Shown in pieces: positions 1 through 6,212 of a stretch of DNA of 33,900 nucleotides. The DNA is from a virus. The number at the start of each line of letters is the position of its first letter. Positions within the stretch are counted from its first letter, which is position 1. A model generated the notes under the pieces. The model searched no databases. It saw only the letters and a program-made list of their open reading frames with translations, and had not been told where the DNA came from. The stretch spans positions 1-33,900 of the IMG/VR virus record IMGVR_UViG_3300027741_000162, one strand, 5' to 3'. Both the position numbers and the translations under genes were made by a program.

Positions 1-2
1 AA

Positions 3-359
3 CACAAAAATGCTCTTAATAATGACCCTAATATTCGTGTTTTTATTAGTTCAGATGCTGGTGGCTATGGAGTTGACCTACCATCCGCCAACATGCTTAT
101 CAATTATGATTTACCTTGGTCTTCTGGCCTTGCTATTCAGCGTAATGGGCGTATTCGTAGGGCTTCTTCCGCTTGGAAAACTATTGTAATCCAAGACTTC
201 CTAGTTACTAATTCAGTGGAAGTTCGTCAACACGCAGCTCTCCAGCAAAAAAATGCTGTGGCATCTGCGGTTATTGACGGTACCGGAATTAACGAAAGCG
301 GCGGAGTGGACTTGACAATTGGCACACTTCGTGGTTTCCTATTAGATATGTCGGTTTAA
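3..359 (+). CDS. SNF2/SWI2-type helicase, C-terminal part (5' truncated by window)
   Basis: The reading frame is open from the window edge. It carries the last two motifs of a superfamily 2 helicase: motif V as SSDAGGYGVDLPSAN, then NYDLPWSSG and motif VI as QRNGRIRR, which supplies the arginine finger. This is the arrangement of SNF2-family ATPases that translocate on duplex DNA. Only the last 118 codons are visible, so the ATP-binding half lies upstream of the window. Many tailed phages carry such a helicase for replication or recombination. The family call rests on motifs V and VI only. The next gene starts two bases after its stop. Confidence 0.8.
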   Translation, partial: HKNALNNDPNIRVFISSDAGGYGVDLPSANMLINYDLPWSSGLAIQRNGRIRRASSAWKTIVIQDFLVTNSVEVRQHAALQQKNAVASAVIDGTGINESGGVDLTIGTLRGFLLDMSV

Positions 360-360
360 T

Positions 361-528
361 ATGCCTACATATGAGTATCACTGTGAACACTGTAATAAAT
401 CAATTCTATTAATACATGAAATGAATGAACAGCCAAAGCCAGTATGCGAAGATTGCTCAACTCCTTTAAACCGAGTGTTTAAAATAGGAGCAGTTCAGTT
501 TAGAGGCGGGGGCTGGGGAAGAAACTAA
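361..528 (+). CDS. FmdB-family zinc ribbon protein
   Basis: This 55-residue protein begins MPTYEYHCEHC, has CX2C pairs at CEHC and CEDC, and ends with FRGGGWGRN. That is the signature of the FmdB/CxxC regulatory family: MPxYEYxC, two zinc knuckles and a C-terminal FxGxGW. Members are small zinc-ribbon proteins thought to regulate or bind nucleic acid; no enzymatic function is established. It sits two bases after the helicase stop and its stop overlaps the next start (TAATG), so it is probably cotranscribed. The family assignment is strong; the role in this phage is unknown. Confidence 0.85.
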   Translation: MPTYEYHCEHCNKSILLIHEMNEQPKPVCEDCSTPLNRVFKIGAVQFRGGGWGRN

Positions 529-764
529 TGACGTTTGAAGAATGGCTGCAACACGGCCTTACTCAAGGTTGGATTGGACCTAGTGTCTGCCACACTCACG
601 ATGGCTTACCTATGAGCGAGGATGAGTACGAAGAGTATGACCGCGGAGACGACCCTTGCGTACATATATTAAGACTTTATGAAAGCCTAGAACACAAGGC
701 TGCCGTAGAAGCAAACCACTCACCAAGCATTTGGCGAGCTACCAATTCCGGCTACGAAATATAA
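528..764 (+). CDS. hypothetical acidic protein
   Basis: This 78-residue acidic protein (MTFEEWLQHGLTQGW...) has no family I recognise. Its start overlaps the stop of the FmdB gene by one base. Its last 24 codons recur, diverged but with nearly the same amino acids, at 1553-1630 after the methyltransferase gene. The C-terminus SIWRATNSGYEI is identical in both copies. That shows the protein end is under selection and that the locus has been duplicated or recombined. A strong ribosome site for the next gene (AAGGAG) overlaps its stop codon. Confidence 0.75.
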   Translation: MTFEEWLQHGLTQGWIGPSVCHTHDGLPMSEDEYEEYDRGDDPCVHILRLYESLEHKAAVEANHSPSIWRATNSGYEI

Positions 765-776
765 GGAGAAATAATG
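684..776 (+). repeat. left copy of 93-base imperfect direct repeat flanking methyltransferase
   Basis: This stretch covers the 3' end of the preceding gene, its stop and the ribosome site plus ATG of the methyltransferase. It recurs at 1550-1642. Most differences lie at third codon positions, while the last 21 bases, including stop, Shine-Dalgarno and ATG, are identical. Two coding copies that diverged under protein-level constraint best explain this. Confidence 0.85.
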
Positions 777-1523
777 TTGCCAATTGCTTCTAATGCTTCA
801 GGTTCGCTTTATGCGGTTGATGCAGTCAAGTTCATGAAAGCTTTGCCTTCTAATGCTGTTCAATTGATTTGGACTGATCCGCCTTTTGGAACTAATAATG
901 TTCAGCGTATTGAATCAACTGCTAAACAATACAAGGATTTGACTGTTGATCAGGTTATTGAATTGATGGTTGATGTTGGTAAAGCTGCTTTTGATGCTTT
1001 GACTGATACTGGTGTTCTTGCTATTTGTTTAGATTATCGGTCAGTCCATCAGGTTTACTGCGAGATGCTTAAAATTGGTTTTATTCCGCAGAATGAAATT
1101 ATTTGGACTTTTGGGCTAGGGCGTGGTGCTTCTAAATGGTGGGCGAATAAACATAATACGATTCTGCTTTTCAGTAAAACTTCTAATCCTTTATTTCAAG
1201 CAGACTTTGTTCCTTATGTTGAACGCAAATGGCCGAAGAAGGGTTATGAAGGGACTAAGAAGGTTGCTTCAGTTTGGGATATAACTTTGTCTAATACGCA
1301 TCCTGAGCGTGTTGGTTATCCTAATCAGAAACCTTTGGATTTGATAAAGCCTTTTATTGAAGTGCATACTAAAGCTGGTGATGCTGTTGTTGATCCTTTC
1401 GGGGGTTCTGGTTCTACTGCTCATGCAGCTAAGTTACTTGGAAGGCGGTTTGTTACTAATGACGCTAATCCGGTTGCTGTTGATGTGATGTTGAAGCGAT
1501 TGTTTGATCATGGCAAGAGATAG
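774..1523 (+). CDS. DNA methyltransferase (N6-adenine/N4-cytosine type, beta order)
   Basis: The 249-residue protein has the catalytic motif IV TDPPFG at residues 34-39 and the AdoMet-binding motif DPFGGSGST at 207-215. The order DPPF first, FxGxG last, is that of beta-class amino-methyltransferases. GYPNQKPLDL at 181-190 is the usual motif preceding the AdoMet site. It would methylate adenine or cytosine in a short site; the target recognition region between the motifs gives no specificity. No endonuclease partner is adjacent. Codon use differs sharply from its neighbours: Leu is mostly TTG/CTT rather than CTA, and Ala, Val and Ser mostly end in T. With the flanking repeats this indicates recent transfer. 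Confidence 0.9.
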   Translation: MLPIASNASGSLYAVDAVKFMKALPSNAVQLIWTDPPFGTNNVQRIESTAKQYKDLTVDQVIELMVDVGKAAFDALTDTGVLAICLDYRSVHQVYCEMLKIGFIPQNEIIWTFGLGRGASKWWANKHNTILLFSKTSNPLFQADFVPYVERKWPKKGYEGTKKVASVWDITLSNTHPERVGYPNQKPLDLIKPFIEVHTKAGDAVVDPFGGSGSTAHAAKLLGRRFVTNDANPVAVDVMLKRLFDHGKR

Positions 1524-1549
1524 TTTCAGTTTTACTGTTTTTGGGTTTG

Positions 1550-1642
1550 AGCCTAGACCGCAAGGCTGAAGTAGAGGCAAACCACGCACCAAGTATCTGG
1601 AGAGCAACAAACTCAGGTTATGAAATATAAGGAGAAATAATG
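1550..1642 (+). repeat. right copy of 93-base imperfect direct repeat
   Basis: Counterpart of 684-776. It again runs from AGCCTAGA through the stop codon, AAGGAG and the ATG of the next gene. About 80% or more of bases match by eye over the 81 bases that align without gaps, with 100% identity over the final 21. Confidence 0.85.
1553..1630 (+). pseudogene. orphan 3' end of the gene at 528-764
   Basis: The frame reads LDRKAEVEANHAPSIWRATN then SGYEI and stop. The functional copy reads LEHKAAVEANHSPSIWRATN then SGYEI. There is no start or upstream coding part, because the methyltransferase lies there. It is best seen as the remnant of the original gene end after insertion of the methyltransferase together with a second allele, or the reverse. 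It is unlikely to be translated as a separate protein. Confidence 0.8.
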
Positions 1643-1768
1643 GCCAAAGGAAAATCAGCACCAGCACCAGTCACTAAGGCTAGTGATGGCCGTAACAACG
1701 GTAAAGCATTTAAGAAGCACCCAAAGATTTTTGACGCAATTAAACGAAAGTTAGTGCGCAAAAAGTAA
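1640..1768 (+). CDS. small basic protein
   Basis: This 42-residue, lysine-rich protein (MAKGKSAPAPVTKASDGRNN...) has a strong ribosome site AAGGAGAAATA ending directly before ATG. It matches no known family. Its C-terminal half KAFKKHPKIFDAIKRKLVRK could form a basic amphipathic helix. It resembles in style the basic proteins at 17609-21727. The same ribosome site is duplicated before the methyltransferase, so this gene was probably the original downstream neighbour of the gene at 528. Confidence 0.6.
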   Translation: MAKGKSAPAPVTKASDGRNNGKAFKKHPKIFDAIKRKLVRKK

Positions 1769-1770
1769 AT

Positions 1771-1804
1771 AAAAAACCCCCTGCTAAACAGCAGGGGGTT
1801 TTTT
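1771..1804. terminator. bidirectional terminator between convergent genes
   Basis: The stem CCCCCTGCT/AGCAGGGGG around AAAC is flanked by six A on the left and six T on the right, so it can act for transcripts from both strands. It separates the plus-strand block ending at 1768 from the minus-strand lysis cassette ending at 1816. Confidence 0.85.
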
Positions 1805-1815
1805 ACTATAAACTA

Positions 1816-2184
1816 TTAAGCTGTAGGAGCCTCTTCTTCTGGGGCGTCTACGTGGTCTGCAAGTTCTGATAGGTCACCAAAATCGCTAAGCTGAGGAGTT
1901 TCAGCAGCAGATTCTTCAAGTGCCTTCTTAATCTCAGGGTCATTTGCTGACTGCTTTGCAACAGCTGCGCGGAAACCCTTTTCAATTTCTTCATTAGAAA
2001 TAGTGGCATCCCAAGCAAGCTGGACACCAAAATAAATGATGATTGATGAGAACACGGTCATAACACCGTTTAGAGCACCCAAGATAGGGCCAATGCCTGA
2101 TGCAGCACCGGTAGCCATACCTGGAATTGCAGCAAACATAATCACACCAATGGTGCGCTTAATTAGGTTAAAAAGTTGCTTCAT
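1816..2184 (-). CDS. holin-like membrane protein 1
   Basis: The 122-residue protein has a basic N-terminus (MKQLFNLIKR), one long or two hydrophobic helices at about residues 12-55, then a soluble acidic tail ending EEEAPTA. Its start overlaps the stop of the M23 peptidase (TAATG), so the two are translationally coupled as endolysin and holin often are. Membrane topology and the segment ISNEEIEKGFRAAVAKQ resemble the protein at 4723-5010 (LTLNEINAAFQQTVALKN), suggesting distant paralogues. Holin function is inferred from context and topology. Confidence 0.6.
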   Translation of the reverse strand: MKQLFNLIKRTIGVIMFAAIPGMATGAASGIGPILGALNGVMTVFSSIIIYFGVQLAWDATISNEEIEKGFRAAVAKQSANDPEIKKALEESAAETPQLSDFGDLSELADHVDAPEEEAPTA

Positions 2185-2708
2185 TATTTAATCTCCTGTT
2201 TGCAGGTAGGGCAAACCTTTGGGTCTGCGTGAACTGGGGCAGCAGCAGGTGCAACAGCAGGCTTAGCAGCCTTCTGCTTTGCAATCTGGCCTTTAATGTA
2301 TTCGTGAGCGTTGTATACTTTACCGCCAAACACACCTTCTACAGATGTGCTAAGAGTAAAGTGCAAATGACAACCAAAACTCGCTGAGCCGGTGTTACCT
2401 GCGTGACCTACTACATCTCCTGACTTCACAACTGTTCCAACCTTAAGTGGCGATGGCTCATTCATGTGGCAGTAACCAAAGTAGTGGTCATTATCTGTTT
2501 TTAGTACTACGACGTTGCCGAGTACTGCGCTTTGTGCTAGAGGTCTGTTAAGTACGATTGTTCCATCGTTTACGGCGAGCAAAGGCTCTCCGACTGCGAA
2601 ACCGTTATAGTCGGTTCCACGGTGACCTGGGGCTTTGTGCCACTGGTCTACTGCGCCAAATAGTGATCCGAGTTTGACCTTCTTTACTGGGAAAATCCAG
2701 TTACCCAT
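2184..2708 (-). CDS. M23-family metallopeptidase, probable endolysin
   Basis: The 174-residue protein has the LytM/M23 zinc motifs HRGTD (H29, D33) and HLHF (H114, H116), with a further histidine at H81. M23 peptidases cut peptide bridges in peptidoglycan. There is no signal peptide, so it needs a holin to reach the wall; holin-like genes lie on both sides in the cassette. An Ala/Pro linker at about 146-162 leads to a C-terminal CPTCKQEIK, a lone CX2C knuckle of unknown use. The start at 2708 has a good ribosome site (AAAGGA). A palindrome lies just upstream at 2734-2752. Confidence 0.9.
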   Translation of the reverse strand: MGNWIFPVKKVKLGSLFGAVDQWHKAPGHRGTDYNGFAVGEPLLAVNDGTIVLNRPLAQSAVLGNVVVLKTDNDHYFGYCHMNEPSPLKVGTVVKSGDVVGHAGNTGSASFGCHLHFTLSTSVEGVFGGKVYNAHEYIKGQIAKQKAAKPAVAPAAAPVHADPKVCPTCKQEIK

Positions 2709-2733
2709 AGGGATTCCTTTCGAAGGGTTGGAG

Positions 2734-2752
2734 GGGACATATCTATTGTCCC
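2734..2752. promoter_or_regulatory. palindrome upstream of the M23 gene, candidate operator
   Basis: GGGACA-TATCTAT-TGTCCC is a perfect 6-base inverted repeat 25 bases upstream of the M23 start. A related string, TCTATT then CCATTGTCCC, occurs at 5103-5118 upstream of the other minus-strand lysis transcript. It could be an operator shared by the two units. Not proven. Confidence 0.4.
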
Positions 2753-2781
2753 GTATTTACAGGCATTTTACAGGGGAAAAG

Positions 2782-2823
2782 AAAAACCCGGGTACCTGCT
2801 AATTAGCAAATACCCGGGTTTTT
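2782..2823 (-). terminator. rho-independent terminator
   Basis: The stem ACCCGGGTA/TACCCGGGT encloses a second small palindrome (TGCTAATTAGCA). On the minus strand it is followed by a run of T. It lies just downstream of the acidic gene at 2831-2989 and so ends that transcript before the M23/holin unit. Confidence 0.85.
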
Positions 2824-2830
2824 AGCTAAA

Positions 2831-2989
2831 TTATTCAGCTTCTGGAGCGTCTTCCTCAGCTTCTTCAGCCTCTTCAACGTCATCGAAATCTACGAAGTCA
2901 TCAACTTCTTCAACTTCTACAACATCCAGTTCAGCCTCAAGTTCAGCATCAGTTACTTCTACAGCATCTAGGTTTAGTTCATCCGACAT
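2831..2989 (-). CDS. very acidic small protein
   Basis: This 52-residue protein (MSDELNLDAVEVTDAELEAE...) is almost entirely Asp, Glu, Val and Ala with no lysine or arginine. It has a ribosome site (AAGGA) before ATG and its own terminator downstream, which supports expression. It could be a DNA mimic or a chaperone-like acidic tail protein, but no family is recognisable. It lies inside the lysis cassette, between the small membrane protein and the M23 gene. Confidence 0.65.
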   Translation of the reverse strand: MSDELNLDAVEVTDAELEAELDVVEVEEVDDFVDFDDVEEAEEAEEDAPEAE

Positions 2990-3036
2990 AATGGTATCCT
3001 TTGTCTAGGTGGGTGGGGGGACACTTTTATTATGGC

Positions 3037-3225
3037 TTATTCGTCGCGATTACGCAGCGGGAAAGTAAGAATCCAGATAAGAAGAGTGACACCAATCAAC
3101 TTACCTACGATATCTCTAGCAGAGCCTTCTAGAAGCACCCAACCAAGGGCTAGACCCAAAAGGGTCCAAGCCTGGTCAAGTAGGTCTCTAAGCAGGGCAA
3201 CTAGGAATTTTTTTACCTTTTTCAT
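3037..3225 (-). CDS. small two-helix membrane protein
   Basis: This 62-residue protein has a basic start (MKKVKKFLVALLRDLLDQAW) and two hydrophobic stretches, at about residues 19-33 and 40-55, with a charged tail. The start overlaps the stop of the PA14 protein by four bases (ATGA). Its size and topology fit a holin, antiholin or spanin-like accessory factor, given the lysis-cassette position. No family is recognised. Confidence 0.65.
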   Translation of the reverse strand: MKKVKKFLVALLRDLLDQAWTLLGLALGWVLLEGSARDIVGKLIGVTLLIWILTFPLRNRDE

Positions 3226-4739
3226 TGTTTTCTCCTATTTGTTCTATTTGAGGATGATGAGCCACCAGAAGCGGTTGCCAGGGCAGCTGTTTGAGCAATT
3301 TGCCCAACGACTAGGGTGGTTACTACAAGTGTCTGAGCTTTTTTACGGGCTTTAGGTGAGATATCCGCACCTACGTTACCAATAGCGTTCAATACGTTAG
3401 CAATGGCTACAGCAGCTTGACCAACACCAGGAATATTCGCAATACCTGGGTCAACCACAATGTCATCTTGCTCGGCTGCCAAGTAAAGCGCATCCAAAGC
3501 TTGCTGGTACTCTGGTGAGCCTTCTGTTGCTGTTTCAAATACAACCAAAGCCGCTTCTTTAAGTTGCGTGGCCTGTTCTGGAGTCAACTGGGTAGGGTCT
3601 ACTGCCTGTAAATCAACTTGGCCTAAATCAGTAATTACCGCAGGAATATTAGGGTCACCTTGCGGCTCTGGCTGTGGTTCTGGAACAACTGGCGGGACTA
3701 CGACAGGTGGGTCAGGGACTACCACAGGCGGAACAACTACCGGAGGTTCTGGAATAACTGGCGGCACAACTACAGGTGGGTCAGGTATTACAGGTGGCTG
3801 AGGGTCTACCGGCGGGTCAGGAATAACTGGCGGAACTACAACAGGAGGTTCAGTAGGTTGTGGCACAGGGACGACTACTTGGTCAAAGCCTGTGTGAACT
3901 ACGATTGGGTCAGAGTACTGCGAGTAAACGTGAAGAGTGTCATTGTCAGAACGCACCATAAAAGTAACGTCTGTATCTTCTGGCAAACCACCAATCGTAA
4001 TATTTTGGTCGGTAGAACTTACCCCCCAACCATCAGCACCTGCGTAAGTCCAAGTTACTGCGTAGTGCTCAATTGGAGTGTCTTCAACAACTGCTCCCCA
4101 AACCAAATCAACGTTAGTGCCATCAGCAGTTCCAACTAGACCAACTGGCTGGCTTAGAAAAGGCGGGTTAACAAATACTGGAGCAGAGCCGTCAGTAGTG
4201 AAATATTCAGAAGGAACGACATCCCAGTTAGAGCCGTTGTCAGGAGAATACATAAGAGTATCGCTGGCACCACCACCATACTCGTAGAACCAAGCGTCTA
4301 GAGCGTAGGTATGACCGCCCTCAATCTTGATGTCTGGATAAACCTGACCCCAGCGACCTTTTAGCACCCAGTCATTAGTAATGATTGGAGTTCCGTCAAG
4401 AGATAGCCAGAAACCGTCATCAGCAGGAGCCATAAACGCAAAAGTGCCAGACTTTGGGAAAGTTACAAAACCTGTGTAATGTACCAAAACAAAATCAGGC
4501 TGACATCCAGCAACAGCTCCTAAAGCATCAAAGTCGGCATCAATGTTGTCAACGTGAGTCCACGCACCTTCACAAGGGGTGTACGGTTGACGGTCAGGAG
4601 TACTTGACCGGTCATAAGTGTAAACCTGGACATTAAGCCCGGATACTGTATCGGCAGACGCTATTGCTGGGAATAGTAGCGGTGTAAAAGCAAGTGGTAG
4701 TGTGACGAATAGCGCTGCGAATTTACGCAGACTTCTCAT
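3222..4739 (-). CDS. secreted PA14-FN3 surface protein with proline-rich stalk and C-terminal membrane anchor
   Basis: The 505-residue protein has a signal peptide (basic MRSLRKF, hydrophobic core, cleavage near ASA-D at 29/30). A PA14-like beta-barrel follows at about 34-180, with the typical GTFAFMAPADDGFWLSLDG. A fibronectin type III domain lies at about 194-283 and a PPVVVPPVIPDPP-type proline repeat at 289-360. The C-terminal helical region ends in a hydrophobic segment (about 470-490) and a basic tail NRTNRRKQ. PA14 domains bind carbohydrate. Domain order suggests display outside the cell on a stalk held by a tail anchor. A cell-envelope or superinfection role is inferred. It overlaps holin-like gene 4723-5010 by 17 bases. 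Confidence 0.8.
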   Translation of the reverse strand: MRSLRKFAALFVTLPLAFTPLLFPAIASADTVSGLNVQVYTYDRSSTPDRQPYTPCEGAWTHVDNIDADFDALGAVAGCQPDFVLVHYTGFVTFPKSGTFAFMAPADDGFWLSLDGTPIITNDWVLKGRWGQVYPDIKIEGGHTYALDAWFYEYGGGASDTLMYSPDNGSNWDVVPSEYFTTDGSAPVFVNPPFLSQPVGLVGTADGTNVDLVWGAVVEDTPIEHYAVTWTYAGADGWGVSSTDQNITIGGLPEDTDVTFMVRSDNDTLHVYSQYSDPIVVHTGFDQVVVPVPQPTEPPVVVPPVIPDPPVDPQPPVIPDPPVVVPPVIPEPPVVVPPVVVPDPPVVVPPVVPEPQPEPQGDPNIPAVITDLGQVDLQAVDPTQLTPEQATQLKEAALVVFETATEGSPEYQQALDALYLAAEQDDIVVDPGIANIPGVGQAAVAIANVLNAIGNVGADISPKARKKAQTLVVTTLVVGQIAQTAALATASGGSSSSNRTNRRKQ

Positions 4740-5010
4740 TCTTAGATTCCTCTACATTTTTTAAAGCAACAGTCTGTTGGAAAGCCGCATTGATTTCGTT
4801 AAGGGTTAGTTTGCCATCTTCTAGGAAAGCCAAAGCTAGCAATTCTACTACCTTAGCTACAGCCATCACACCACCCATTACGGCACTAAACCAGATAGGA
4901 ATTTGTATGCCGCTCATAGAGCCTGCGACTGTACCAGCACCAATTACGCCTAGTGCTGAGGCTACAAAAGTTGCGATTACACGCAACAAAACGTTTGCAA
5001 AAAGTTTCAT
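4723..5010 (-). CDS. holin-like membrane protein 2
   Basis: The 95-residue protein has a short N-terminus, hydrophobic helices at about 10-33 and 36-65 (small, Gly/Ala-rich), and a soluble tail ending EESKNEKSA. Topology and tail motif resemble the protein at 1816-2184. It is the first gene of the minus-strand cassette; the PA14 gene overlaps its end. The ribosome site is weak (TAGAAAAAATT before ATG), which may keep holin synthesis low. The holin role is inferred. Confidence 0.6.
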   Translation of the reverse strand: MKLFANVLLRVIATFVASALGVIGAGTVAGSMSGIQIPIWFSAVMGGVMAVAKVVELLALAFLEDGKLTLNEINAAFQQTVALKNVEESKNEKSA

Positions 5011-5147
5011 AATTTTTTCTAAACTGATAGTTTTTATGGGAGTTTAGGTATAGAAACGCGTGTTTTAAGCAGATAACTGCGCGATTTATTTGACAAATAG
5101 GGTCTATTCCATTGTCCCCCATCCAGGTGTGTTTTTTTGGCTAAACC

Positions 5148-5177
5148 TTGCACACCTCTGTATTTCTATGTTATGGT
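5148..5177 (+). promoter_or_regulatory. candidate sigma70-type promoter for the NlpC/P60 gene, in the 5011-5255 divergent gap
   Basis: TTGCAC and TATGGT lie 18 bases apart, about 80 bases before the NlpC/P60 start. The 245-base gap also holds the GTCCC motif at 5113-5118 and a short complementarity, CGACC (5217-5221) with GGTCG (5247-5251), that could cover the ribosome site GGTAAGG. I found no clear promoter for the minus strand; TATACC at 5052-5047 is the best -10 match. Confidence 0.4.
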
Positions 5178-5255
5178 CTTACCTATAACTTAATAAAGTG
5201 TCACTTCGACAATAAACGACCCCAGTACTAAAGCAATGAAAGGTAAGGTCGCTAA

Positions 5256-5795
5256 ATGAAAAAGTACGTAATGATAGCCAGTATTGTATTAGCTCTCGCT
5301 GGCTGCGCTGCATCAACAGCTACAGCAACCCCGCTAAAAACTGTTAGTGTAGTTACAAAAGAAATAAAGCAAGTACCTGTAAACCAGCGGTTAATACAAA
5401 CTGCAAAGGCGCATCAGGACGCTGCAAAAATGAAACAAGTAATCAAGTACCTAAAAACTAGAGTAGATAGAACTGCTTATGTGTTTTCAGGTGCCAGTCC
5501 TCGTGGATGGGACTGTTCAGGTCTAGTGCGCTGGACCTACGAACGATTCGGAATCGAACTACCACATTCGGCTGATGCCCAAGGGCATTTAGGTAAAAGA
5601 GTATCTACCCCTAAACTAGGGGACATTGTTGTATTTGCTTATAACGGCTCTAAGTCGTTTTACCACGCCGCCATTTACATTGGAAATGGAAAAATAATTA
5701 ATGCACATCGTGGGGCTCACTCTACGATAATTCAGCCATTAACGGATTACAAGAGCGGACAGATTAGATTTGTCCGAGTAATATCAACTCTATAA
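5256..5795 (+). CDS. NlpC/P60 cysteine peptidase, probable lipoprotein
   Basis: The 179-residue protein has an N-terminal signal with lipobox LALAGC (C17), then a linker and an NlpC/P60 domain from about residue 65. Catalytic Cys is in RGWDCSGLVRW (C87) and the His in YHAAIYIGNG (H137), with H151 in the third position. These enzymes cut gamma-D-Glu-diaminopimelate bonds in peptidoglycan. A lipobox suggests anchoring on the outer face of the cell membrane, unusual for an endolysin and better suited to wall remodelling or superinfection control. It is transcribed away from the lysis cassette and has its own terminator. Confidence 0.9.
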   Translation: MKKYVMIASIVLALAGCAASTATATPLKTVSVVTKEIKQVPVNQRLIQTAKAHQDAAKMKQVIKYLKTRVDRTAYVFSGASPRGWDCSGLVRWTYERFGIELPHSADAQGHLGKRVSTPKLGDIVVFAYNGSKSFYHAAIYIGNGKIINAHRGAHSTIIQPLTDYKSGQIRFVRVISTL

Positions 5796-5808
5796 AAAAG
5801 TAATACAG

Positions 5809-5845
5809 CCCCGTCACTCGTTTAGGGTGGCGGGGTTTTTATTTT
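5809..5845 (+). terminator. rho-independent terminator
   Basis: The stem CCCCGTCAC/GTGGCGGGG (one G-T pair) is followed by TTTTTATTTT. It is placed 14 bases after the NlpC/P60 stop. Confidence 0.9.
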
Positions 5846-5846
5846 A

Positions 5847-5961
5847 TGTCATACTAGCCGTAGATTTACTAGACCAACCACGTGCAGTGGAAGGAAACAC
5901 CCGACAAGGTATAGGGTGGTGCTGGGAAACTGGCACCACCCACTTAAAAAGGAGGATGTAG
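5847..5961 (+). promoter_or_regulatory. extended -10 promoter and structured leader
   Basis: TGTCATACT at 5847-5855 is an extended -10 element just after the terminator. About 100 untranslated bases follow. They contain a perfect 9-base stem GGGTGGTGC/GCACCACCC (5914-5922 with 5933-5941, loop TGGGAAACTG) and an upstream CACCC (5898-5902) that could pair with the same GGGTG. That gives two mutually exclusive folds just before the GGAGG ribosome site at 5951-5955. No riboswitch class is recognised. Confidence 0.5.
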
Positions 5962-6102
5962 TTGTCCAATTTTCTCCCGTTTCATATGAGAAAAAGCCAG
6001 CATTTACATCTTCGCCGTCCTAGAAATCTTTTAAAGAGCCAGCATAAAATGAGCATTTCGCGCCATAAAGTTTATAGCAAGGCTGCTTTACCTAAACAGT
6101 AA
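5962..6102 (+). CDS. small histidine/arginine-rich basic protein, TTG start
   Basis: Translation from TTG, seven bases after a strong AAGGAGG, gives 46 residues (MSNFLPFHMRKSQHLHLRRP...), rich in His, Arg and Lys. No family is recognised. The start is chosen for the excellent ribosome site; no ATG in frame fits it. The long structured leader suggests that its synthesis is controlled. It could also be a regulatory leader peptide for the hsp20 region. Confidence 0.5.
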   Translation: MSNFLPFHMRKSQHLHLRRPRNLLKSQHKMSISRHKVYSKAALPKQ

Positions 6103-6121
6103 CTACAGTTTTTGATATACT
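6093..6121 (+). promoter_or_regulatory. promoter of hsp20
   Basis: TAAACA and TATACT are separated by 17 bases, with an extended TG one base before the -10 (TGATATACT). The predicted start of transcription near 6128 falls exactly at the first leader hairpin. Confidence 0.65.
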
Positions 6122-6128
6122 TTACCTA

Positions 6129-6212
6129 GGCACGCCAATTGGGTGCCGTAAATAAATGCTGTGCTATGGGCAGTAAATGTACCAAGGCACAGTTGTCGTC
6201 TAAGGAGACAAC
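6129..6212 (+). promoter_or_regulatory. hsp20 5' UTR, candidate RNA thermometer
   Basis: Three stems can be read in order: GGCAC-G-CC/GG-GTGCC (6129-6147); TGTGC/GCACA (6160-6164 with 6187-6191); and GTTGTC/GACAAC (6192-6197 with 6207-6212), extended by TC/GA. The last hairpin holds the ribosome site AAGGAG (6202-6207) in its loop and stem and ends on the base before the ATG. Small heat-shock genes of many bacteria are controlled by such melting hairpins (ROSE, fourU). Thermosensing here is inferred from gene identity and fold. Confidence 0.6.

Noticed and set aside
774-1523. Homing endonuclease or intein explanation for the inserted gene
   Set aside because: The protein shows only methyltransferase motifs; no LAGLIDADG, HNH, GIY-YIG or splicing motifs.
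3568-4139. Plus-strand open frames rich in Gly/Thr and Trp/Arg/Tyr
   Set aside because: They mirror the proline-rich repeat of the minus-strand PA14 protein, lack ribosome sites and have extreme composition.
4886-5122. Minus-strand frame overlapping the holin-like gene
   Set aside because: It is in another frame of the holin-like gene 4723-5010 and has atypical composition.
5180-5255. ydaO (cyclic di-AMP) riboswitch before the NlpC/P60 gene
   Set aside because: Actinobacterial wall hydrolases often have it, but the conserved ydaO core is not visible and the leader is too short.
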